11,466 nucleotides of DNA, taken from assembly GCA_018822065.1 (NCBI GenBank), contig JAHJKV010000013.1:1-11466 (forward strand). Reading direction: 5' to 3'. Below are positions 1 through 5,960 of the stretch, one piece after another. The number at the start of each line of letters is the position of its first letter. Within the stretch, counting starts at the first letter, position 1. The translations under genes and the position numbers were made by a program. The DNA is from Pseudomonadota bacterium (GTDB taxonomy: Bacteria > Desulfobacterota > Desulfovibrionia > Desulfovibrionales > Desulfovibrionaceae). Under the pieces are notes generated by a model. That model had not been told where the DNA came from, ran no database searches, and worked only from the letters and a program-made list of their open reading frames with translations.

Positions 1-344
1 AGATGCGGCTGGTTCGCAAGGGTTCGTTCTATAGCGTGAGCGTCAAGCCCGGCGACCTGGTCAACGGGCATTGTCCGTCTGTGGGGGTGCTTTTCGATTC
101 CGTGGCCGAGACCGCCGCTGCGGACGCCGTAGGCGTGATGCTCACCGGGATGGGTGCGGACGGGGCCGACGCCATGGTCCGCCTGCGCGAGACCGGAGCC
201 AGAACTCTCGCCCAGGACGAGGAGAGTTGCGTGGTCTTCGGCATGCCGCGGGAAGCCTTTTTCCGCGGTGGAGCCGAACGGTTGGTGTCCCTTTCCAACA
301 TGGCCCAGGAAATCTTGAATCTGTTACCCAAAAGGGCTGGTTGA
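1..344 (+). CDS. cheB: CheB protein-glutamate methylesterase, C-terminal part (5' end outside window)
   Basis: CheB removes methyl groups from (and deamidates) receptor glutamates, resetting chemoreceptor sensitivity in the cytoplasm. Only the last 113 or so residues are present, read in frame 3 and open at the left edge, so the receiver domain and the catalytic Ser and His lie upstream. What is seen is the end of the methylesterase domain: NGHCPSVGVLF (residues 21-31 counted from the ATG at 3), then GVMLTGMGADGA, whose Asp (codon 159-161) matches the catalytic Asp of the family, then AQDEESCVVFGMP near residues 70-82. The ATG at 3 is an internal Met, not the true start. The stop TGA overlaps the cheD ATG by one base (TGATG), suggesting coupled translation. 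The motif set is specific to CheB. Confidence 0.95.
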   Translation, partial: MRLVRKGSFYSVSVKPGDLVNGHCPSVGVLFDSVAETAAADAVGVMLTGMGADGADAMVRLRETGARTLAQDEESCVVFGMPREAFFRGGAERLVSLSNMAQEILNLLPKRAG

Positions 345-832
345 TGAGCGTGATCACCATCGGCGTCGGGGAGCACGGCGCAACCAATACGCCAGGATCG
401 AGCGTCAAGACCTATGCACTGGGATCCTGCGTGTCCATTGTGCTACTCGACCCCAAGACTCGAACTGTGGGCATGGCTCATATAGCGTTGCCGGATTCTG
501 CGGTTCAGCCCGATCGTGTCAAGGAACGACCAGCGTATTTTGCGGATTCGGGCATTCCGGCGCTGTTTGCCGCCATGGAGGCCCAAGGGTGCGCCAAGAA
601 CGGTCGCGGCATGATCGCCAAGCTGGCGGGCGGGGCCAAGGTCATGGACCACAACAGTGTGTTCAACATCGGCAAGCGCAACGTGCTGGCAATCCGCAAG
701 ATACTTTGGAAATATGGACTGGGGCCGGTGGCAGAGGACGTCGGGGGCGGGATAAGCCGTACAGTGACGGTGGAAGTGAACTCGGGAAAGCTGATCATTA
801 ATTCTGCCGGTCGCGGCGAGTGGACCATATAG
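344..832 (+). CDS. cheD: CheD chemoreceptor glutamine deamidase
   Basis: CheD deamidates glutamines in chemoreceptor methylation regions and, in species with CheC, is controlled by binding that phosphatase. The product is 162 residues, near the usual size. The catalytic set is complete: Thr23, Cys29 in YALGSCVS and His46 in MAHIALP, each two residues on from Thr21, Cys27 and His44 of the Thermotoga enzyme. The family motifs KLAGGAKV and IGKRN follow near residues 97-115. The ATG at 344 is chosen because it overlaps the cheB stop, has AAAGGG shortly upstream, and gives a normal N terminus; the frame is open further upstream but that stretch is an antiframe of cheB. No CheC is visible in the window; the nearest phosphatase-like genes are of the CheX type, so CheD's regulator here is uncertain. 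Confidence 0.95.
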   Translation: MSVITIGVGEHGATNTPGSSVKTYALGSCVSIVLLDPKTRTVGMAHIALPDSAVQPDRVKERPAYFADSGIPALFAAMEAQGCAKNGRGMIAKLAGGAKVMDHNSVFNIGKRNVLAIRKILWKYGLGPVAEDVGGGISRTVTVEVNSGKLIINSAGRGEWTI

Positions 833-840
833 GGGTTATC

Positions 841-1693
841 GTGAGTAGAGCTGATGAAATTATTGATCGCGTCAAGCAGATAGCGCCGTTGCCGCAGGCA
901 GCGTTGCAGCTCATGCGCGTAATCGAGAATCCAGACCATTCGGTCATGGATATCGTTCGTGTCTGCGAGTCCGACCCGGCCTTGACCACCAATATTCTCA
1001 AGGTGGTCAATTCAGCGGCTTTTGGACTCCGTCAGCCAGTGGCCACCCTGGAGCGCGCAGTGTCTTTCCTGGGCAACAAGATGGTTGGCTCCATTGCCCT
1101 GTCCGTTTCTCTCGGCAAGGCCTACGATCAGGACCTGTCCGGATATGAGAGCGAGCGGGGCATGCTTTGGAAGCATTCCGTGTGTGCGGCCATTGCCGCC
1201 CGCGAGTTGGCCATGCTGGCAAAATTCCCGGTGGAGCCGCAGGTTGCATATATTGCTGGACTGCTGCATGACCTGGGCAAAACCGTGCTCTCCGAATTTT
1301 TGGAGGGCGAGACCAGCACGCTGGTCGAATATATCACCGAAGATCGGTATGAAGATTTTCTCGATGCGGAGAAGGAGAGCTTGGGCATCTCCCATGCCGA
1401 GGTGGGGCGTGTCCTGGGTAAGCACTGGAACCTTCCCCCCCCCCCTGGTGGCAGCGATGGCTTTTCATCACCACCCGGCTGAGGCGGACGAACAGTGGCG
1501 GCCACTGGTGTATGTGGTGCACCTGGGAGACCTGGTGGCCATGCTGGAGGGAAGTTCCACCGGGGCAGACGCATTGCTTTACCACCTGGACAAGGACTAT
1601 GACCAATTTGTATCCCTTGATCGCGAATCCTTGGACAGGATAATTGTGACCGTCCTTTCGGATTTTGAACGCACCAAAGCACTGTTCTCATAG
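841..1693 (+). CDS. HDOD domain protein, reading frame broken in a C11 run
   Basis: HDOD proteins are HD-related, usually non-enzymatic output or scaffold domains common in chemosensory and c-di-GMP signalling. The first part (841-1482) reads 213 residues starting MSRADEIIDRVKQIAPLPQ, has the typical HDOD stretch CESDPALTTNILKVVNSA, and HD-like residues His143-Asp144 in AGLLHDLGK. At 1435-1445 there are eleven consecutive C; in the upstream frame the protein then ends abnormally (PPPPGGSDGF...). Reading one base over gives the expected PPPLVAAMAFHHHP and a normal C terminus to the stop at 1691-1693. Ten C would restore one protein of 283 residues, a usual length. I therefore annotate a single gene with a +1 insertion, either a sequencing error, a mutation, or slippage control. 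Start GTG 841 is favoured by AGGGG five bases upstream; GTG 820 is an alternative. Confidence 0.8.
1435..1445 (+). repeat. Homopolymer C11 tract inside the HDOD gene
   Basis: Eleven consecutive C lie between codons for HWNL and the expected LVAAMAF. The tract is the exact place where the reading frame changes from frame 1 to frame 2. Such tracts are prone to replication or transcriptional slippage and to sequencing error. The downstream frame stays open for about 80 codons with good HDOD-like content, so any decay is recent or absent. Confidence 0.9.
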
Positions 1694-1707
1694 ATGAGGA
1701 GAGAGGC

Positions 1708-2100
1708 ATGAAGAAAATATTGATTGCTGATGATTCTGCAACCGCTCGAATGGTGATCAAACGCTGTCTGGAAATTGCAGGTTTTCAGGAGGCAGAGTAT
1801 CTGGAAGCATCGAACGGCCAGGAGGTCCTTGACTTGCTGCAGCAAGGACCGGCGGACCTGCTGGTCACGGACCTGACCATGCCGGTCATGGATGGCACCG
1901 AGCTCTTGCGGCAGGTGAAGCAGGATAGTCGACTTACGAGCATGGAGGTGCTGGTTATTTCCAGTGCCAAGAACGACGCCAAGGAAAAGGAATTGGTGGA
2001 GATGGGCGCCTTTGCGGTGCTGCCCAAGCCGGTCAGTCCGGCCATGCTCAACCAGGCGCTGGGAGCCTTTTTGCCCCAGAAGGGAGGAGCGGCATGGTAG
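1708..2100 (+). CDS. CheY-like single-domain response regulator
   Basis: A stand-alone receiver of 130 residues with no output domain, expected to be phosphorylated on Asp by a histidine kinase and to act by protein-protein contact, for instance at the flagellar switch. The acidic pair Asp8-Asp9 sits in ILIADDSATAR, the phospho-acceptor is Asp55 in LLVTDLTMPVMDG, the switch hydroxyl residue is Ser86 in VISSAK, and the conserved Lys is Lys107 in VLPKPVS. AGGAG at 1697-1701 supports the ATG at 1708. It lies 14 bases after the HDOD stop and its end overlaps the following CheX-like gene by 7 bases. Pairing with two CheX-type phosphatases suggests this is a substrate for them. It could be the chemotaxis CheY proper or a dedicated receiver for this cluster; I leave the symbol open. 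Confidence 0.92.
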   Translation: MKKILIADDSATARMVIKRCLEIAGFQEAEYLEASNGQEVLDLLQQGPADLLVTDLTMPVMDGTELLRQVKQDSRLTSMEVLVISSAKNDAKEKELVEMGAFAVLPKPVSPAMLNQALGAFLPQKGGAAW

Positions 2101-2522
2101 GCGTAAGACAAGGAATGCTTGAAGCCGTCAGCGCGACCCTGGAGGAGATGTTTTTTTTGGAGGTTGCGGAGCCAGATTTTCGCTGGGCGCGGGTCCGGGT
2201 GGAGGAGCCTTTTGATGGTGCCGTGACGCTGGCCTTTCCCCTGCCCCTGATCCGCGACGTTGCCAGCGGGCTCATTCCCGGGGTGGACACCATTGAAGAA
2301 CAGATGCTCGCCGACACCCTTGCTGAAATGGTGAACACCGTGACTGGCCGTCTGGTGAATTCCGTGGTTGCCAAAGACACCACGTTTAAATTGAGCGTTC
2401 CGGAAACTGGAGTCGGTTGGCCTGAATCCCAGAGCAAGGAGGCGGTCATCCATCCTTTCCAGATCGACCGCAAGTGTTTTATTGTGTTGCTGGAAGGGGA
2501 TTATCTGGCGAGCGCCGGTTGA
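2094..2522 (+). CDS. CheX-like phosphatase domain protein, first copy
   Basis: The 142-residue product fits the CheC/CheX/FliY phosphatase superfamily, whose members dephosphorylate CheY-P. The diagnostic helix is TLAEMVNTVTGRLVNS, giving the catalytic-type pair Glu78 and Asn81 (E-x-x-N). A second, degenerate-looking acidic stretch (LEEMFFLEV, residues 16-24) near the N terminus recalls the CheC-type repeat but lacks the Asn. The start is firm: AGGGAGGAG at 2081-2089 lies inside the cheY-like gene four bases before ATG 2094, and the two genes overlap by 7 bases. There are eight T in a row at 2151-2158 within codons for Met-Phe-Phe-Leu. It differs clearly from the CheX that follows, so this is not a recent duplication. 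Whether it is catalytic or only binds a receiver cannot be told from sequence. Confidence 0.78.
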   Translation: MVGVRQGMLEAVSATLEEMFFLEVAEPDFRWARVRVEEPFDGAVTLAFPLPLIRDVASGLIPGVDTIEEQMLADTLAEMVNTVTGRLVNSVVAKDTTFKLSVPETGVGWPESQSKEAVIHPFQIDRKCFIVLLEGDYLASAG

Positions 2523-2562
2523 GGCGCAGCATGGTTTCGAGTGAGCAAGAAGAGGTGCTGAC

Positions 2563-3024
2563 GTGACCGATGTTGAAATGGCAAAGCCCTTTGTGAAAGC
2601 GGCGGTGGATATTTTGGGGACCATGGCCGGGGTTCAGGCCAAAGCAGGAATTCCCTTTGCCAAGAAAGAAAATCAGGCGCGGGGGGATGTGACCGGCTTG
2701 GTGGGACTGACCGGCGACAAAAGAGGAAGCATCTCCATCTCGTTTGAGAAAGCCTGCGCCATACATATCGTGAAGAGTATGCTTGGCGATGCCATCGAGG
2801 ACATCCTGAGTGATGTCAAGGACGCGGTGGGTGAGATTACCAATATGGTTTCCGGCCAGGCGCGGGTCGGACTTTCCGCCGCAGGGCTCAGTCTGCAGAG
2901 CGGTACGCCAACGGTGGTCATGGGCGATGGGCATTCTATCGAGCACGTGACCACGGGCACGGTCATAGCCATTCCTTTTTCAACGCCGAATGGCGGCTTT
3001 ACGATTGAATTTTGTTTCGAGTAA
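2563..3024 (+). CDS. cheX: CheX chemotaxis phosphatase, second copy
   Basis: CheX is a dimeric phosphatase for CheY-P. The 153-residue product matches CheX along its whole length: N-terminal FVKAAVDILGTM, the strand region GLVGLTGDKRGSISISF, and the active helix DVKDAVGEITNMVSGQAR with Glu91 and Asn94, corresponding to the Glu and Asn that insert into the receiver active site. GTG 2563 is preferred because AGAGG at 2551-2555 is seven bases upstream and the N terminus then has normal length; ATG 2578 is a shorter alternative. The 40-base gap before it contains an 11-codon open frame (2531-2566) whose stop overlaps the GTG start; it may only reflect chance. Together with the preceding gene this gives two phosphatase-type proteins beside one CheY-like protein and two further receivers. 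Confidence 0.92.
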   Translation: MTDVEMAKPFVKAAVDILGTMAGVQAKAGIPFAKKENQARGDVTGLVGLTGDKRGSISISFEKACAIHIVKSMLGDAIEDILSDVKDAVGEITNMVSGQARVGLSAAGLSLQSGTPTVVMGDGHSIEHVTTGTVIAIPFSTPNGGFTIEFCFE

Positions 3025-3035
3025 TTGGAGAAACG

Positions 3036-3479
3036 ATGCCCGAAACGGAATTCATATTGTTGCTGGTCGAGGACGATGAGGCTCATGCCGAGCTAGCCCT
3101 TTTGACTCTTGAGAAGCAGAAGATGATCGGGAAAGTTTTCCACTCTGTGGATGGGGAGGATGCCCTTGATTTTTTGCACCAGCGGAGGAAATACACCCCG
3201 GAAACCGCACCCAGACCAAATCTGATCCTGCTTGATCTTCGGCTTCCCAAGCTGGACGGGCTGGAAGTGCTGGCCGGGATAAAAAATGACAAGGTATTGC
3301 GCCGTATTCCCGTGGTGGTGCTCACCACCTCGGCAGCTGAAAGGGATATTGCCTCCGCCTATGATCTGGGGGTGAACAGCTACCTGACCAAGCCTGTGGG
3401 CTATGAGGAGCTGGAGAGAATGCTCGGAGATCTTGGGTTGTACTGGTGTCAATGGAACCAGCGGACGTTAGTCCGTTAG
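3036..3479 (+). CDS. Rcp1-like stand-alone response regulator, copy A
   Basis: A single receiver of 147 residues, of the type in which a REC domain is extended by a loop before the phospho-acceptor strand, as in the Rcp1 group paired with bacteriophytochromes. Key residues: acidic cluster E12-D13-D14 in LLVEDDEAHAE, acceptor Asp67 in LILLDLRLPKLDG, Thr98 in VVLTTSA, Lys119 in YLTKP. The C terminus ends with a YWxxWN motif (residues GLYWCQWNQ). ATG 3036 is favoured by TTGGAG at 3025-3030; an upstream TTG at 3012 lacks such a site. No output domain is present, so it likely relays phosphate or signals by binding. It is followed by a close paralogue and by two kinases that begin with related receivers, which are the likeliest partners. 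Confidence 0.9.
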   Translation: MPETEFILLLVEDDEAHAELALLTLEKQKMIGKVFHSVDGEDALDFLHQRRKYTPETAPRPNLILLDLRLPKLDGLEVLAGIKNDKVLRRIPVVVLTTSAAERDIASAYDLGVNSYLTKPVGYEELERMLGDLGLYWCQWNQRTLVR

Positions 3480-3500
3480 GTGTTTGAGTGTTTCGTTGCC

Positions 3501-3506
3501 GGGGGG
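3501..3506 (+). promoter_or_regulatory. Unusual G6 ribosome-binding candidate for response regulator copy B
   Basis: Six G end three bases before the ATG at 3510. This is G-rich enough to pair with the 16S tail but is closer to the start than usual and lacks the A-G-G-A-G form seen ahead of the neighbouring genes. It bears on the choice between ATG 3510 and GTG 3480, and favours the former weakly. Confidence 0.35.
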
Positions 3507-3509
3507 CAT

Positions 3510-3962
3510 ATGAATAAAAATCCAGTGGTATTGTTGGTCGAGGATGATGAGGCCCATGCAGAGATTGCCCAAGTGGTCCTGGGTGATTTGATGCCTGAAG
3601 TCGTAGTGCACCGCGCTAGCGACGGTGAAGAGGCGATCCGCTACCTCGAAAACTGCTGCACTGGCCTTCCGGAGGCGCGTAAGCCATGGCCTGATCTGAT
3701 CCTGCTTGATCTGCGCATGCCCAAAGTGGACGGGCTTGAGGTCCTGAAGCGGATCAAGACGGATTCCGCCACGCGCAGTATTCCGGTGGTGGTGCTGACC
3801 ACCAGCAGCGCAAACGCCGATGTGGAACGGGCCTATGACCTGGGAGTGAACAGCTATCTCGTGAAGCCGGCAGGCTATGATGCTTTTTCAAAACTGCTGA
3901 GCCAGTTTGGCAAGTATTGGTTCAATTGGAACCGAAAGCCGATTCCCATCCATGTTTCCTAG
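3510..3962 (+). CDS. Rcp1-like stand-alone response regulator, copy B
   Basis: This 150-residue single receiver is a paralogue of the gene just upstream. It aligns to it with about one residue of gap up to position 120 and shares EDDEAHAE, LILLDLR-P-DGLEVL, IPVVVLTTS, AYDLGVNSYL and the terminal YWxxWN motif. Phospho-acceptor is Asp67, switch residue Thr98, conserved Lys119. The variable segment lies at residues 21-60, so the receiver core is kept while partner-facing helices differ. ATG 3510 gives the best N terminus by comparison with copy A; a GTG at 3480 directly after the previous stop would add ten residues with no evident ribosome site. The only Shine-Dalgarno candidate for 3510 is a G6 run very close to the ATG. 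It ends nine bases before hybrid kinase 1. Confidence 0.9.
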   Translation: MNKNPVVLLVEDDEAHAEIAQVVLGDLMPEVVVHRASDGEEAIRYLENCCTGLPEARKPWPDLILLDLRMPKVDGLEVLKRIKTDSATRSIPVVVLTTSSANADVERAYDLGVNSYLVKPAGYDAFSKLLSQFGKYWFNWNRKPIPIHVS

Positions 3963-3971
3963 GGAGCGGGC

Positions 3972-5960
3972 ATGAGCCAGGAGTTGATTCGCATACTGCT
4001 CGTTGAAGACGAAGAGGCGCACGCTGAACTCATCAGCGAGGCCTTTCGGCGTTCAGGTGGTGCATACGAGGTCATTCATGTGGACACCCTGGACGACGCC
4101 CGGACGCAACTGGAGCTGTATACCCCGAACCTGATCCTGGCGGACTGGTTGCTTCCAGATGGAACCGGCAGCGAGCTTATGCCGAAAAGTCGGGAGACGT
4201 TAACCGTTCCTCTGGTGGTCATGACCAGTCAGGGCAATGAGCAGGTCGCGGTGGACGCCATGAAGGCTGGCGCTCTTGACTATGTGGTCAAGTCCATTGA
4301 AACCTTTCGGGACATGCCCCATATCGTCGAGCGGGCGCTCCGGGAGTTTGCCCATATGGTCGAACGCAAGCGGGTCGAAACCGCATTGCGGGAATCCGAA
4401 TCCAAGTTTCGCCAGTTGGCCGAGAACATCAGAAACGTGTTCTGGCTCAGCACCCCTGAAAAACTGATCTACGTCAGCCCCGCCTTTGAGCGCATCTGGG
4501 GTTTTTCCTCAGAAAAACTCTACAAGGACCCTTCCCTGTGGCTGAATTCTATCCATGGCGAGGACCGGGAGCGCATAGAGCAACTGTATACGCCCAGCAT
4601 GTACCTGGAAGAGGGACTCCTGAACGAGGAGTACCGCATCGTCCAGCCGGACGGAACGGTGCGCTGGGTTTCGGCCAGATCGTTTCCAGTCGAAGAGGAT
4701 GGCCGCGTGGTGCGCACCGCAGGTGTGGCCGAGGACATCACCGAGCGCAAAGAGTTTGAGGCAAGTCTGGCCCGGGCCAAGGAGGCAGCCGAAGCTGCCA
4801 ACGAAGCCAAGTCTCAATTTTTGGCCAACATGAGCCACGAGCTCCGGACCCCGTTGAACGGTATCGTGGGTATGACGGACCTGCTCCTGCGAACCGAAGT
4901 GACCGAGGATCAGGTCCGGTTTTTGAATCTCTCCAAGGAAGCCTCACACAGGCTGCTTTCTATTGTGGAAGATTTGCTGGAGCTTTCGAATCTGGAGACA
5001 GGGGCTGTTGAACTCAACGAACGGGAATTCAATTTGCGCGAGCTCATTGGATCGATCTGCGAAGATCGGCGTCCCTCTTTTGATCTCAAGGGGCTCATGT
5101 TTTCATGCATGGTGGAGGACAATGTCCCGGAATCGCTGTTTGGCGATCACATCAGGCTGGCCCAGGTCTTGGGTAATTTTCTTTCCAATGCCGCCAAGTT
5201 TACCGCCACGGGCTCCGTGGCGGTTCGGGTCGGGGTTTTTCAGCGGCCCGGAGCGGTTCCGGCAGGTCCGGAGAAGAAGTCCGTGTCGCTGTTGTTCTCG
5301 ATTCAGGATACGGGAATGGGCATCTCGTTGGAGAAGCAGGATGTCGTCTTCGAGAGCTTTACCCTGGGCGAGGATTGTCTGACCAAGGAGCACGGGGGCA
5401 CCGGGTTGGGCCTGGCCATCGCACGCAAGGTGGCCGAGGGCATGGGAGGCCGTATCTGGGTGGAGAGCGTTCTGGACCAGGGGAGCACGTTTTTTTTCAA
5501 CGTGACCTTTCGCATCGGCGATGCCTCCTTGCACACAGAGAGCAGCAAACCCGCAAGGCCGATCCGCGTTCTGTATGTGGAGGACGACATCACCAATAGA
5601 TTCGTGGCCACCCGTTTTTTGCGGCGCATCGGGCATCAGGTGGTGGAAGCTGTGAACGGGGAGGAAGCCCTCTTTGAGCTTACTCGCCAGCCTTTCGACC
5701 TAGTGCTCCTGGATATTCAGGTGCCCCGGATCGGGGGGTTAGAAATCCTGTCGCGCATCCGGAGCGGCGATATCAAGAAGGTTCGCCCCGACCTGCCGGT
5801 CATAGTTGTGACCGCATATGCCATGAACTCGGACCGGGAACGTTTCTTCGCCGCCGGGGTGGACGCGTATCTGTCTAAGCCGTTCGAGCTGGACCGCCTG
5901 CAGGAGCTTGTCGAATCTTTGGCTTTCCGGGCAGAAGATATGCCACCGGAGCATATATGA
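3972..5960 (+). CDS. Soluble hybrid histidine kinase 1 (REC-PAS-HisKA-HATPase-REC)
   Basis: A 662-residue cytoplasmic hybrid kinase with no signal peptide or membrane segment visible. Domains in order: receiver (about 6-125) with LLVEDEEAHAEL, acceptor Asp58 in LILADWLLPDG and Lys107; PAS (about 145-260) ending GVAEDITERK; HisKA with phosphorylated His289 in NMSHELRTP; HATPase with N-box Asn406, G1 box Asp446 in DTGMGIS, F box FESF and G2 box GGTGLGL from 475; C-terminal receiver with acceptor Asp581 in LVLLDIQVPRIGG and SKPF. The segment after Asp581 departs from the usual MPxMDG form. There is no HPt. An N-terminal receiver means its activity may be set by phosphorylation from another kinase. 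GGGAG at 3962-3966 supports ATG 3972. Its stop overlaps the next kinase start (ATGA), so the two are coupled. Confidence 0.95.
   Translation: MSQELIRILLVEDEEAHAELISEAFRRSGGAYEVIHVDTLDDARTQLELYTPNLILADWLLPDGTGSELMPKSRETLTVPLVVMTSQGNEQVAVDAMKAGALDYVVKSIETFRDMPHIVERALREFAHMVERKRVETALRESESKFRQLAENIRNVFWLSTPEKLIYVSPAFERIWGFSSEKLYKDPSLWLNSIHGEDRERIEQLYTPSMYLEEGLLNEEYRIVQPDGTVRWVSARSFPVEEDGRVVRTAGVAEDITERKEFEASLARAKEAAEAANEAKSQFLANMSHELRTPLNGIVGMTDLLLRTEVTEDQVRFLNLSKEASHRLLSIVEDLLELSNLETGAVELNEREFNLRELIGSICEDRRPSFDLKGLMFSCMVEDNVPESLFGDHIRLAQVLGNFLSNAAKFTATGSVAVRVGVFQRPGAVPAGPEKKSVSLLFSIQDTGMGISLEKQDVVFESFTLGEDCLTKEHGGTGLGLAIARKVAEGMGGRIWVESVLDQGSTFFFNVTFRIGDASLHTESSKPARPIRVLYVEDDITNRFVATRFLRRIGHQVVEAVNGEEALFELTRQPFDLVLLDIQVPRIGGLEILSRIRSGDIKKVRPDLPVIVVTAYAMNSDRERFFAAGVDAYLSKPFELDRLQELVESLAFRAEDMPPEHI

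Noticed and set aside
71..343. Upstream extension of the cheD frame over cheB
   Set aside because: The arginine-rich translation is an out-of-frame reading of cheB; the ATG at 344 gives a CheD whose catalytic residues line up with the family.
2151..2158. T8 run near the start of the first CheX-like gene as a slippage site
   Set aside because: The frame is intact on both sides with normal family sequence, so no evidence of a frame switch beyond the homopolymer itself.
2531..2566. An 11-codon frame whose stop overlaps the cheX GTG start
   Set aside because: Could aid coupling, but it is too short and has no clear ribosome site; likely chance.
5486..5504. Inverted repeat CACGTT/AACGTG around T8 inside hybrid kinase 1
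   Set aside because: It lies in the conserved end of the HATPase domain (codons for Thr-Phe-Phe-Phe-Asn-Val) and is explained by coding; the reading frame is unbroken there.
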